Of a stretch of DNA of 57,497 nt, positions 33,149 through 41,910 are shown piece after piece. The first letter of the stretch is position 1; every line of letters starts with the position of its first letter. The DNA comes from Anaerolineaceae bacterium (GTDB taxonomy: Bacteria > Chloroflexota > Anaerolineae > Aggregatilineales > Phototrophicaceae): positions 1 through 57,497 of the forward strand of contig REDR01000097.1 of assembly GCA_007693385.1 (NCBI GenBank). The letters are read 5' to 3'. The notes under the pieces are model-generated. The model worked only from the letters and a program-made list of their open reading frames with translations. It was not told where the DNA came from and did no database searches. Both the position numbers and the translations under genes were made by a program.

Positions 33149-35209
33149 TTAGTCGCCGACGACTGGCTCACTATCGCGCAGGCGATCCGCGATCAGTTCC
33201 GCCACATCTTTGACGACAGGACCTTGCGGCATTTCCGTCTGTGCGGACTCGAACATCTGCATACAGAACGGGCAACCCACCGCGACGATCTCAGCGCCGG
33301 TGCCGGTGGCCTCTTCGTAGCGCTCCACATTGACCGCCTTATCGCCGTGTTCTTCTTCCTTCCAGAACTGCGCCCCGCCCGCGCCACAGCACAGCGAGTT
33401 CTTCATGGTGCGCGGCATCTCGATCAGCTTTTCCTCGCCGCCGATCACGTTCAGCACATTACGCGGCGCTTGCACGATGTCGTTTTGCCGCCCCAGATAA
33501 CACGGATCATGGAAGGTGACATTCGGCTGATCCTTCGGCATGGCTTCCAGTGGCACGCGGCCTTGTTGGATCAACTCCTCGATCAATTCGGTGTGATGCA
33601 CCACGTTATAATCGCCGCCGAACTGGTGATATTCTTTCGCCAGATTGTGGAAGCAATGCGGGCACGTCACCACGATGCGCGGCGGGTTCACCTCGTTGAG
33701 CGTCTCGACATTGGTCGCCGCCAATTCTTGATACAGGAATTCGTTACCGGCACGCCGCGCACTATCGCCGGTGCATGTCTCGGCATCGCCCAACACCGCG
33801 AAGCTGACGCCGGAACGGTGCAGGATTTTGACCAGCGCACGGGCGGTCAACTGGGCGCGGGGATCGTAGCTGGCGGCGCATCCCACCCAGTACAGGATTT
33901 CATAATCGGGATTCTCCTCGATGGTGGGCACGTCGAAGTCCAACCCGTTCGCCCAACGGAAACGCGCCTCGCCGATCTGCCACGGGTTGCCCTGACGCTC
34001 CATGCCGTTGAAGGCGGTCTGTAGCTCGGCGGGGAATTCACCCTCCATCAAAACTTGACTGCGGCGGATGTCCAGAATATCCAGCATCGGCTCGTTACCG
34101 ACCGGGCAAATATCCACGCACGCGCCGCACGCGGTACACGCCCACACCGCCGACTCGGAGATGGCCGAGCCGATCAACGGCGACAGGCTGGCCTCGCCAT
34201 TGGACAGATCAACCATCTGATCTTTCATCAGAAAGCGCTTGTTGACCTCATACGCGGCGGGCGATAGCTCCTTGCCGGTGATATACGCCGGACACACATC
34301 CTGACAGCGATTACACATGATGCACGCGAAGCCGTCGAAGATGTTGGTCTTGGTCAGATGCTCCAGATTGGTCGCGCCGAATTGCTCTTTTTCTTCGTCC
34401 TCAAAATCCAGCTTCTCCATCTCGCCCAGCGATGTACGCTCCGGGCGTGTCAGGTAGTTGAGCGGCGCCATGAACAGATGCGCGTGCTTGGTATACGGGA
34501 AATACGGCAAGAACAGCAAAATGCCGCCCAGCGCCAGCCACCAGAACACATGCCGCATGATCTGTAGGCCGTCGGCGCTCATACCGGCGAAGAGCGGCGA
34601 AACCAGCGTGGCGAACGGCATCCACAGATCAACGCCGTCGTACTGTTGCACCACGATGACCGCCTCACCGAGAAAACGCGCCCCGACATGCACCAGAATG
34701 AAGATCGCCACGATCATTGAATCGGTGAAGACGCGGCCTTCTTTGACCTTCGGATGCAATAGCACGTTGTCGTGATATTGCAGTTCTTTCTTGCTGGGCA
34801 AGGAGATGCGGCGCACGATGAAGTAGGTCACGCCGACCAGCACCGCCACGCTCAACACATCGGCCAGCAGGCGATACACGTCATACACGATGCCGCCACT
34901 CTTCAGCGTATTCTCGAAGCCGCCGAAGTAGCCGATCATCACATCTAGCGCGTTAATCAGAAAATAGTAGGTGAAGCCCCACACCACCGCCAGATGAATC
35001 AAGCTGGTCAGTCGGCGTGTCTTGAGCGTGGTACTCTGCGTGATGTACACGCTAACTGCCGTCCATGCCCGTTTGGGTAAATTCTTCAGGTGCAGGCGGC
35101 CTTCTCCGCGATTGATAATCAACCACACTTCACGGAATCCGTGATACGCCGCGCCAATCGCCACTAAAGCCAATAGAAAAAATAGCAACTTTTCAACAGA
35201 TGTCAGCAT
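33149..35209 (-). CDS. Membrane-bound Fe-S oxidoreductase with HdrD-like CCG domains (EMO-like)
   Basis: A 686-aa fusion. Residues about 1-240 carry five to six membrane helices resembling the nitrate reductase gamma/HdrE family that binds haem b. Two [4Fe-4S] motifs follow: CIMCNRCQDVCP (Cys296, 299, 302, 306) and CTACGACVDICP (Cys358, 361, 364, 368). Two CCG domains end the protein (CPHCFHN and DPCYLGR; SLCCGAGGAQFW). Proteins with this layout are proposed to be electron-transfer-flavoprotein:menaquinone oxidoreductases. No etfAB is in the window, so the partner is unknown. The ATG has AAGGA upstream. A strong terminator lies just past the stop. Confidence 0.85.
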   Translation of the reverse strand: MLTSVEKLLFFLLALVAIGAAYHGFREVWLIINRGEGRLHLKNLPKRAWTAVSVYITQSTTLKTRRLTSLIHLAVVWGFTYYFLINALDVMIGYFGGFENTLKSGGIVYDVYRLLADVLSVAVLVGVTYFIVRRISLPSKKELQYHDNVLLHPKVKEGRVFTDSMIVAIFILVHVGARFLGEAVIVVQQYDGVDLWMPFATLVSPLFAGMSADGLQIMRHVFWWLALGGILLFLPYFPYTKHAHLFMAPLNYLTRPERTSLGEMEKLDFEDEEKEQFGATNLEHLTKTNIFDGFACIMCNRCQDVCPAYITGKELSPAAYEVNKRFLMKDQMVDLSNGEASLSPLIGSAISESAVWACTACGACVDICPVGNEPMLDILDIRRSQVLMEGEFPAELQTAFNGMERQGNPWQIGEARFRWANGLDFDVPTIEENPDYEILYWVGCAASYDPRAQLTARALVKILHRSGVSFAVLGDAETCTGDSARRAGNEFLYQELAATNVETLNEVNPPRIVVTCPHCFHNLAKEYHQFGGDYNVVHHTELIEELIQQGRVPLEAMPKDQPNVTFHDPCYLGRQNDIVQAPRNVLNVIGGEEKLIEMPRTMKNSLCCGAGGAQFWKEEEHGDKAVNVERYEEATGTGAEIVAVGCPFCMQMFESAQTEMPQGPVVKDVAELIADRLRDSEPVVGD

Positions 35210-35345
35210 GGAAACTCGTCCTTACCGTTCCAACACGATTTATTTGCGTTTAATTTAACCACAATTTGATTTCCCGCGCCACTGATTAAACACCCCAAAA
35301 ACCCATGATTCCCGCGCCCGCGGGCGGTCATGTGGCGGCGATGTC

Positions 35346-35354
35346 TGGTATAAT
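35346..35354 (+). promoter_or_regulatory. Extended -10 promoter for the DinB-like/hyuB pair
   Basis: TGG followed by a perfect TATAAT (35349-35354), about 50 bases before the ATG at 35405. No good -35 was seen. Confidence 0.55.
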
Positions 35355-35404
35355 TGGCTGGTTGACTATGTAGCTGTAATGAACCCTTCATTGAGGAGTA
35401 ACCC

Positions 35405-35998
35405 ATGTTGCCGGATTTTACCCCCCTACTTGAACGACAGACGACGCCGATAGAATTCGCCGCCAACTATACCGTTGACGATCTGCGGGCGATGACCGAC
35501 CCGAGCATCGACGCCATGCTCGGCTTTCTGGATGGTCTCGAAGACGCCGACGTAACATTCGACCCCATCGACCCGCACGCCGACGACCCTTACGCCGCGC
35601 CCGGCGAAGAGAACATCGGCTGGAGTCTGGCGCACCTGATCGTGCATGTGACCGCCAGCAGTGAAGAAGGCGCGGCGCTCAGTTCTCTGCTGGCGCGGGG
35701 CATCCCGACGAAGGAGCGCCCGCGCTACGAGACGCCATGGCGCGATGTGACCACCGTCGCGGGATGCGTGGCACGACTGGAAGAAAGCCGCCGGATGCGC
35801 CATGCGTATCTCGACACATGGCCGGATGCGCCATTTCTCGATGTTTACCGTGATGTGTCGGAGAAGTTCACCGCGCATTTCGGCCTGATGAACGCGCCCG
35901 CCGCCTACATCTTCGGGCTATCGCACGAAGTCGGCCATTTCGATCAATTCCGCGATGTTCGTCAGCAAGCATTAGCCGCCAGAAACAGGACGGGGTAG
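35405..35998 (+). CDS. DinB-like helical-bundle protein
   Basis: A 197-aa protein with the look of the DinB/YfiT four-helix bundle: SLAHLIVHVTASSEEG gives a first His-containing helix and FGLSHEVGHFDQFRDVRQQ a last helix with an HxxxH-type motif, which in this superfamily hold a metal. The middle segment with MRHAYLDTWPD is typical of the bundle. Members act on small thiols or stress-related substrates; no specific reaction can be assigned. GAGGAG lies 7 bases before the ATG. hyuB starts 23 bases after the stop, so they are likely co-transcribed. Confidence 0.65.
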   Translation: MLPDFTPLLERQTTPIEFAANYTVDDLRAMTDPSIDAMLGFLDGLEDADVTFDPIDPHADDPYAAPGEENIGWSLAHLIVHVTASSEEGAALSSLLARGIPTKERPRYETPWRDVTTVAGCVARLEESRRMRHAYLDTWPDAPFLDVYRDVSEKFTAHFGLMNAPAAYIFGLSHEVGHFDQFRDVRQQALAARNRTG

Positions 35999-36021
35999 AA
36001 GATTAGCCGGAGGATCGCCCG

Positions 36022-37611
36022 ATGCCCGTAGACGCCATCAGCCTTGAAGTGTTCAAGAACCTGTTCGCATCCGTCGCCGAAGAGATGGGAGTCACCCTGC
36101 AACGGGCGGCCTTCAGCCCCAACATCCGCGAACGGCTGGATTTCAGTTGCGCGATGTTCACCGGCGATGGCCGGATGGTCGCGCAAGCCGCCCATATTCC
36201 GGTACATCTGGGGAGCATGGGCGCGTCGGTGCGGGCCGCGATGGATGCGTTCGACGACATCCTGCCCGGCGACGTGATCGTGCTGAATGACCCGTATCGC
36301 GGCGGGACTCATCTGCCGGATGTGACCATGATTTCGCCGGTTTTCGCCGGTGGCGAGATCGCCTATTTCATCGCCAGCCGCGCCCATCATGCCGACGTGG
36401 GCGGGATGTCGCCCGGCTCTTTGCCGCTGAGTACCGAGCTGTATCAGGAAGGCATCATCATCCCGCCGGTCAAGCTGATTTTAAGCGGCTGGCTGAACGA
36501 TGGCGTGCTGGATTTGATCGCCGCCAACAGCCGCGCCCCGCAGGAGCGCATCGGCGATTTAGAAGCGCAACTCGCCGCGCATCGCATCGGCGCGAATCGC
36601 CTGCTGGATATACTGGTCGAGCAAAGCGTAGAACGCGCCGCCGAACATGCCGAAGCATTGATCGACTACGCCCGCGCCATGACCGAATCGGCCATCGCCC
36701 GCATACCGGACGGCGAATATCGCTTCACTGACTATCTGGAAGGCGACGGACAGGCCGACTTCGACATCGCGATTCATGTGACTGCCCGCGTGACGGGCGC
36801 ATCGCTGACGGTTGACTTCACCGGAAGCGCGGCGCAGGTCGCCGGCAATGTCAACGCGGTGGCCGCCATCGTGCGCTCCGCGACGTGGTACTGCGTGCGC
36901 CTGCTGGCCGATGACGAAATTCCGGTGAATGATGGCTGTTATCAGCCGGTGACAGTCATCACGCCGCCGCACAGCGTCGTGAATCCGGATTTTCCGGCGG
37001 CGGTGGCCGTCGGCAATACTGAGACCGGCCAGCGCGTGGTCGATGCGGTATTGGGGGCGCTATCGCAAGCACACCCCGACATCATACCCGCCGCCAGTCA
37101 GGGCACGATGAACAACCTGACGATTGGCGGCGCAGGCGTGGACGGTCAGCCGTTCGTCTACTATGAGACGATTGGCGGTGGTTGCGGCGCGAGTCCCTCC
37201 GGCGATGGCCTGAGCGGGCGGCACAGCCACATGACCAACACGCTCAACACGCCGGTTGAAGCGTTGGAGAACGCGCTCCCCCTGCGCGTGACCGCTTACG
37301 CGCTACGCGACGAAAGCGGCGGCGCGGGACGGCATCGCGGCGGCGACGGCATCGTGCGGCGCTACCAATTTCTGCGGCCAGCCAATGTCACCATCAACAG
37401 CGAACGGCGGCGACGCTCACCTTACGGGCTGGGCGGCGGTGCGGACGGCAAAAGCGGCAGAAACACGGTGACGCGGGAACGTGACGGGAAAACCGAGACG
37501 CTAGGCGCGAAACAAAACGTGCGCGTGGCGGCTGGCGATCAACTGACGATTGAGACGCCGGGCGGCGGCGGCTGGGGCAAGCCGACCAAAGCTAAGGCGC
37601 GTCGTCGTTAA
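36022..37611 (+). CDS. hyuB: Hydantoinase/oxoprolinase subunit B family protein
   Basis: A 529-aa HyuB-family protein. Hallmarks are AISLEVFKNLFASVAEEMG at the start, FSCAMFTGDGRMVAQAAHIPVHLG, VIVLNDPYRGGTHLPDVT, the segment YETIGGGCGASPSGDG and GGAGRHRGGDGIVRRY near the end. Metal-binding residues are probably in the HADVGG region. Together with HyuA it would form an ATP-dependent amidohydrolase acting on a 5-oxoproline- or hydantoin-like ring. Here the A gene lies about 8 kb away on the opposite strand. GGAGG lies 8 bases before the ATG. Its last 20 bases overlap the convergent glycosyltransferase gene. Confidence 0.88.
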   Translation: MPVDAISLEVFKNLFASVAEEMGVTLQRAAFSPNIRERLDFSCAMFTGDGRMVAQAAHIPVHLGSMGASVRAAMDAFDDILPGDVIVLNDPYRGGTHLPDVTMISPVFAGGEIAYFIASRAHHADVGGMSPGSLPLSTELYQEGIIIPPVKLILSGWLNDGVLDLIAANSRAPQERIGDLEAQLAAHRIGANRLLDILVEQSVERAAEHAEALIDYARAMTESAIARIPDGEYRFTDYLEGDGQADFDIAIHVTARVTGASLTVDFTGSAAQVAGNVNAVAAIVRSATWYCVRLLADDEIPVNDGCYQPVTVITPPHSVVNPDFPAAVAVGNTETGQRVVDAVLGALSQAHPDIIPAASQGTMNNLTIGGAGVDGQPFVYYETIGGGCGASPSGDGLSGRHSHMTNTLNTPVEALENALPLRVTAYALRDESGGAGRHRGGDGIVRRYQFLRPANVTINSERRRRSPYGLGGGADGKSGRNTVTRERDGKTETLGAKQNVRVAAGDQLTIETPGGGGWGKPTKAKARRR

Positions 37612-39415
37612 CCCTGCAGGCTTCGGCACGCGGCGGGACGCAATCGGCCAGCCACGATTGCTCATGATCGAACACGATGTCGATCACCTGCCGTTCGGGA
37701 TGCGCCGCGATCAGTCGCTCGCGCAGGTTGGTATCCGGCGCATAGTTCCACACCGCGATGATGTCGCTCCTGAAATACGGATCGGTCAGCGCCATGAACG
37801 CGCCATAGGAGCGCCACACCATGTTATCGCCGGACGCGATGACCAGAATCGGGCGCTCATCGACGGCCTGATCGCGGACGCGCTCGATCACCTCCGCCGA
37901 CACATAATTAAACCCTTGCAGAACGCTGATGCGCGGCGTGCTGTAAGCGTATAATCCCCACAATAACAAGCCCAACACCAGCGCATGGATCATCAGCGCC
38001 CAGTAGCGCGGCGGGCGCGTGCCGATCACCCACGCGAACGGCAAAGCGCCCAATATCGCCAGTGCGGAGAGCGATTCGGAATAGTAGCGCGTGCTGTAGC
38101 GCTGTGTGCCCACCCAATACGCCATATACATCAAGATCAAGCTGACGGCCACCATACCCAACAGCCACGTCCACATGATGCGGCGGTCTGGCTCGTGGCG
38201 CGGCGCGTAACGCAAAAGCGGCAAGCTCAGCAGGACGACGCCACCGGCCAGCCATAGCCATATCCGGCTATGATCGTCGTGCAGATGAAATGCGCTGAGG
38301 AAATCCGCAGACGCGGCCAGCGGCCAGCCGAACCAGACCACCACCGCGATCAACAGCAGGCGCGGGACGGCGCGACGTAAGCCGATGAAAACGCCGATCA
38401 AGATCAGCGCGAAGGCCGCCCCCGTCGGGCCGGGATAGTACGTCTGCCGTGATAGCCAATGTTCGCGGATCGTCCCGTCAAGCTCGCCGTCGTCAGCCAT
38501 CACCGCCCCCGCCGACCAGCCGAACAAATCAGCCGCCATCATCGACAGATCATAGCGGGCACTGCGAACGCCTTTGCCGATGGTGTGCCCGTTGATGCCG
38601 TATCCCTCACCGAAGCCCAGCCGGTCATAGTCCCACACCATACGGTACAGATTGCGCGACGGGTCGCCGGTGGTCGCATAGCTGAAAAGCGGCAAGACCG
38701 GCGCGAAGGCCAGCGCACAGACCGCCAGCAGGAGATACGGCGCGGCGGAGCGCATCAGGCGGCGCGGGTCGGTAATCGCGGGCAGAAGGCTGACCAGCGT
38801 CCACAGCGCGAACGGGAGCGCCACCGCCACCGCCGTTGATGGCCGGATGATGAGCAGACATCCCAGCGACAGACCGGCCAACGCGCCCCACGCCAACCGC
38901 CGTTCGGCGCGTGTCGTGCGCCAGTAACCATACATGAAGCCAATCGCAAACAGCGACGCGGCGCTATGCGCCATCAATGTCCCGTTGAGCAATAGCGCCA
39001 TCGGCGAGAAGGCGACCAGTGCGGCGGCGATCAATCCGGTATCCGCGCCGAATATCTCGCGGCCTAGCCGGTACGTCAAAGCGACGGTCAGCATGGCGCA
39101 AAAGCCATTGACCAGCCACATCTGCCCCATCCACAGACCGAACGCCAGCAATAGCGGCCAGCCCGGATGATATTTGCCGAAACGCCCGCCTGCCGCGTGG
39201 TCGGTGATGACGAACGGTTGCCAGTAGGCGCGAAAGTCGGCGGGGATCGGCGCGGTGATCTCGCCATTAGCGAAGATGTGCGCCTGATATTGATAGGCCA
39301 ATTCGTCCTCAAGATGCGGCAAGCGGTCAAAAACGCGGTCACTCACCAGCGCCGCCATCACCAGCGCGAAGAAAGCCAATGCTAGTGCCGCGCCGTTATG
39401 CCAGTTTATCGCCAT
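37592..39415 (-). CDS. GT39-type membrane glycosyltransferase (ArnT/PMT-like)
   Basis: A 607-aa protein with about 11-12 membrane helices. The first periplasmic loop carries an acidic pair in HLEDELAYQYQAHIF, the position of the catalytic carboxylate in lipid-phosphosugar-dependent GT39/GT83 enzymes. The rest matches the ArnT/DUF2029-like layout, with a C-terminal soluble part (about 510-607). It would move a sugar from a polyprenyl-phosphate donor to a protein or lipid acceptor outside the membrane. The start is the ATG at 39415; a longer frame to 39436 is possible. It is a single gene, convergent with hyuB (20-base overlap) and divergent from rplI. Confidence 0.78.
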   Translation of the reverse strand: MAINWHNGAALALAFFALVMAALVSDRVFDRLPHLEDELAYQYQAHIFANGEITAPIPADFRAYWQPFVITDHAAGGRFGKYHPGWPLLLAFGLWMGQMWLVNGFCAMLTVALTYRLGREIFGADTGLIAAALVAFSPMALLLNGTLMAHSAASLFAIGFMYGYWRTTRAERRLAWGALAGLSLGCLLIIRPSTAVAVALPFALWTLVSLLPAITDPRRLMRSAAPYLLLAVCALAFAPVLPLFSYATTGDPSRNLYRMVWDYDRLGFGEGYGINGHTIGKGVRSARYDLSMMAADLFGWSAGAVMADDGELDGTIREHWLSRQTYYPGPTGAAFALILIGVFIGLRRAVPRLLLIAVVVWFGWPLAASADFLSAFHLHDDHSRIWLWLAGGVVLLSLPLLRYAPRHEPDRRIMWTWLLGMVAVSLILMYMAYWVGTQRYSTRYYSESLSALAILGALPFAWVIGTRPPRYWALMIHALVLGLLLWGLYAYSTPRISVLQGFNYVSAEVIERVRDQAVDERPILVIASGDNMVWRSYGAFMALTDPYFRSDIIAVWNYAPDTNLRERLIAAHPERQVIDIVFDHEQSWLADCVPPRAEACRVNDDAP

Positions 39416-39475
39416 GTGTTTCACCGCCCTCCGCATAATTATGTACTAAACCGCACTGCTACGAATAATCGCCAC

Positions 39476-39504
39476 TTGGCACGCGCATAGCCCTCCGATA
39501 TAAT
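39476..39504 (+). promoter_or_regulatory. Near-consensus sigma-70 promoter of rplI
   Basis: TTGGCA (39476-39481), a 17-base spacer and a perfect TATAAT (39499-39504). The leader is about 95 bases and holds a GTGGCT/AGCCAC hairpin (39544-39549/39553-39558) inside a CCCGT/ACGGG pair (39533-39537/39568-39572). Confidence 0.8.
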
Positions 39505-39605
39505 ACCGACATTTCGTAAGTGTTGAAAGATACCCGTCCCGCAGTGGCTTAAAGCCACACCGCAATCACGGGGCGCTGACCAGTTTCAAAAAGGAAGTCG
39601 TACTC

Positions 39606-40334
39606 ATGAAGGTTATCCTGTTAGATTACGTGTACAAACACGGCGTCGCGGGCGAAGTGATTGACGTAGCGGACGGTTTCGCACGCAATTATCTAATCCC
39701 GAAGAAGCTCGCGGTGCAAGCCACCGAAACCGAGTTGAAACGCGCCAAGAAATTGCGCGAGCAAGCGGCGGCCAAACGCGCCATGCTTGAAGACCGCATG
39801 AACGAGATCGCCCGCCAGATCGACGGCGTGGAATTGATCTTCGGGCGGCGTGCCGCCTCCACCGGCAAGCTGTTCGGCTCGGTGACATCGCAAGACATCG
39901 CCGATGAACTGCTGGAAAAGACCGGCATCGACATCAACCGTCGCCGCGTCAGCCAGCAAGGTGTCCGCGAGATCGGCACGCATGAAGTCACCGTGCGGCT
40001 GGGTAATGAGATCGCGCCGGTCTTGCGTGTGACCGTCGTCCGTGAGGATGAGATGGAAGAATTCCTCGCCCAGCGTGAAGCTGGTGGCGACGCCCCCGCC
40101 GAAGGCGCGGAAACCGCCACAGCCGATGAGCCGGTAGCCGAAACCGTCGTCGAGCAAGCGCAAGAGATGGCCGCCGACGCCGCCGCATCTGTGGCGTCAG
40201 CCGTCGAGAGCGCCGTCGAAACCGTCACCGATACCGTACAATCTGCCGCGTCAGCCGTCGCAGACGCGGTAAGCGGCGACGATTCCGCAGTATCGGCGGA
40301 AGAACAAGACGACGACACAGCAGACAAAGCCTAA
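39606..40334 (+). CDS. rplI: Ribosomal protein L9 with long acidic Ala-rich tail
   Basis: A 242-aa protein. Residues 1-148 are a standard bL9: MKVILLDYVYKHGVAGEVID, the GFARNYLIPKKLA motif, the connecting helix (KRAKKLREQAAAKRAM) and the C-terminal domain. Ordinary L9 ends near residue 150. Here another 94 residues follow, rich in Ala, Glu, Asp and Val with repeated amphipathic-looking stretches (AASVASAVESAVETVTDTV), probably a helical or disordered tail. The start has AAGGA 11 bases upstream. The gene has its own promoter and a strong terminator at 40375-40418. The usual rpsF-ssb-rpsR neighbours are absent. Confidence 0.93.
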   Translation: MKVILLDYVYKHGVAGEVIDVADGFARNYLIPKKLAVQATETELKRAKKLREQAAAKRAMLEDRMNEIARQIDGVELIFGRRAASTGKLFGSVTSQDIADELLEKTGIDINRRRVSQQGVREIGTHEVTVRLGNEIAPVLRVTVVREDEMEEFLAQREAGGDAPAEGAETATADEPVAETVVEQAQEMAADAAASVASAVESAVETVTDTVQSAASAVADAVSGDDSAVSAEEQDDDTADKA

Positions 40335-40374
40335 CGGCGCTGTCTGTCTGAAATCGTTCGCCTCTTAAAATGCG

Positions 40375-40418
40375 AGTGGCCCCGCCGGTTCTTTGCGGCT
40401 TTAGGGGTCACTTTTTTT
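40375..40418 (+). terminator. Intrinsic terminator of rplI, ending 5 bases before the next start codon
   Basis: AGTGGCCCC (40375-40383) and GGGGTCACT (40404-40412) pair, with an inner GCCG/CGGC stem (40384-40387/40396-40399), followed by seven T ending at 40418. The ATG of the RodZ-like gene is at 40423. Confidence 0.85.
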
Positions 40419-40422
40419 GAAT

Positions 40423-41862
40423 ATGGACGCCTACTCACTCGGAACCTACCTGCGCGAAGCCCGCGAAAAGCTGGAGCTAACGCTGGATGATGCGGTGCAG
40501 ACGCTCCGCATCAAGCGGCAGTTCTTGGAGTCCTTTGAGGGGGGCGAGTTTGAAATCGGTGATCGCTCGGAGATGCAAGTTCGCGGCCTGCTCCGCAACT
40601 ATGCGCGTTTCCTGCGCCTCGATGAAGAGACGGTCATCCGCTACTACGAATCAACCAAAGGCGGCGGGCGCGATAGACGACGCGGACGCGGCAGACGGCG
40701 CGAAACCCCGCCACCAGAACCGCGCCCCCCGCGCACGCGACGCGGCAAAACATCCCGCGATAGGCGCAGAAGGCGACCACCCGATCAACCGGACGACGCG
40801 ACAACGCCTAACCCGACGCGCATCACCCCGCCACCGGCGGACAACGCGACAACCGCCACCCCGATGTGGGGCGAACAACGACAGGCCGAACGGCAACGAC
40901 TGGGCGGCGTGCTGAACGTCATCGCGTTTCTGCTGATCGGCGGCGTCGCGCTGGCGGTGATCTTCTTCGTGGCGATGCAGGTCATCAATCAATCAGCATT
41001 CGATAGCGACGATAGCTCGCCCGACATCCTGCGCGAGCTACCCGCACAGCCGACGCGCACACCGGCACCGACGTTCACGCCGCGCCCCGTCGCCACCGAC
41101 CAGCCCAGCCTGCAACACATCTACACCGGAAGCGGCGTCGCGCTAACTATCGAAATGCAACAACGCGGCTTCGTCAGCATCCGCACCGACGGACGCGACC
41201 AGATGGCGCGGCTGTTCACGCCCGGCGAAATCATCGAATTCAACGCACTAGAGGAGATCGTCGTGGAGACATCCAACGCGGCGGCGCTCAATGTCATCTA
41301 CAACGGCCAGCAACAGGGATCATTCGGCGCACGCGGGCAGGCGGCCACCATCACCTTCACGGAGGAACGCTACAACATCAGCACCGGGCCCGGCCCACAG
41401 CCGATCATCCCGCCGACGTCTACCATCCCGCCCACAGCCGACAATCTGGCCGCTACATTGATGTTCATTCGCACGCCGACGGCCACCGATGGCCCCAGCC
41501 CGACGCCAACCGACACGCCGACCATCACGCCAACGGCGACCATCACCCCGACGCCAACCGATACGCCGACGGTCACGCCGACGCCAACCATCACCGACAC
41601 GCCGACCATCACGCCGACGCCGGCAGCCACGCCCAAGATGACGCCGCCCACCACCACGCCATACAAGCCGCCGACGACCGCGGAGGCGCCCCCGACCGCC
41701 GAGCATCACCCCGACGCCATCAGCGACGGCCATCTTGCCGCCGCGCAACACGCCGGAAAACATCACGCCGACGCCGACGAAAAGCCCCTGACGCTGGACG
41801 AAAAGCGCCGAATCCGTGTATGGTTAGGTATCACGGTTAACGATAGCAAGCACGATCATTGA
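40423..41862 (+). CDS. RodZ-like HTH membrane protein with Thr-Pro linker, probable frameshift near the end
   Basis: A 479-aa reading frame with an N-terminal HTH domain of the RodZ/HTH_25 type (about 4-70), an Arg-rich stretch (about 80-125), one membrane helix (about 161-182), a beta-rich C-terminal domain (about 235-320) like the RodZ DUF4115 domain, and a Thr-Pro repeat region (about 355-420). From about 41690 the frame loses the TPTP pattern, which continues in the +1 frame (SITPTPSATAILPP) to a TGA at 41789-41791. A one-base indel at the C5 run near 41690 would explain this. In RodZ the DUF4115 domain faces outside and the HTH binds MreB. An rimO gene follows, a known pairing. Confidence 0.8.
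   Translation: MDAYSLGTYLREAREKLELTLDDAVQTLRIKRQFLESFEGGEFEIGDRSEMQVRGLLRNYARFLRLDEETVIRYYESTKGGGRDRRRGRGRRRETPPPEPRPPRTRRGKTSRDRRRRRPPDQPDDATTPNPTRITPPPADNATTATPMWGEQRQAERQRLGGVLNVIAFLLIGGVALAVIFFVAMQVINQSAFDSDDSSPDILRELPAQPTRTPAPTFTPRPVATDQPSLQHIYTGSGVALTIEMQQRGFVSIRTDGRDQMARLFTPGEIIEFNALEEIVVETSNAAALNVIYNGQQQGSFGARGQAATITFTEERYNISTGPGPQPIIPPTSTIPPTADNLAATLMFIRTPTATDGPSPTPTDTPTITPTATITPTPTDTPTVTPTPTITDTPTITPTPAATPKMTPPTTTPYKPPTTAEAPPTAEHHPDAISDGHLAAAQHAGKHHADADEKPLTLDEKRRIRVWLGITVNDSKHDH
41500..41640 (+). repeat. Coding tandem repeats for Thr-Pro motifs
   Basis: Repeated ACGCCGACC/CCGACGCCAACC-type units encode TPTPTDTPTITPT-like runs. Such tracts are hotspots for slippage and assembly error, relevant to the frameshift just downstream. 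Confidence 0.7.
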
Positions 41863-41910
41863 CCGGCGTCGGGCATGGCGCGGTCATCTTATGGGAATGG
41901 GTAGAAAAAC

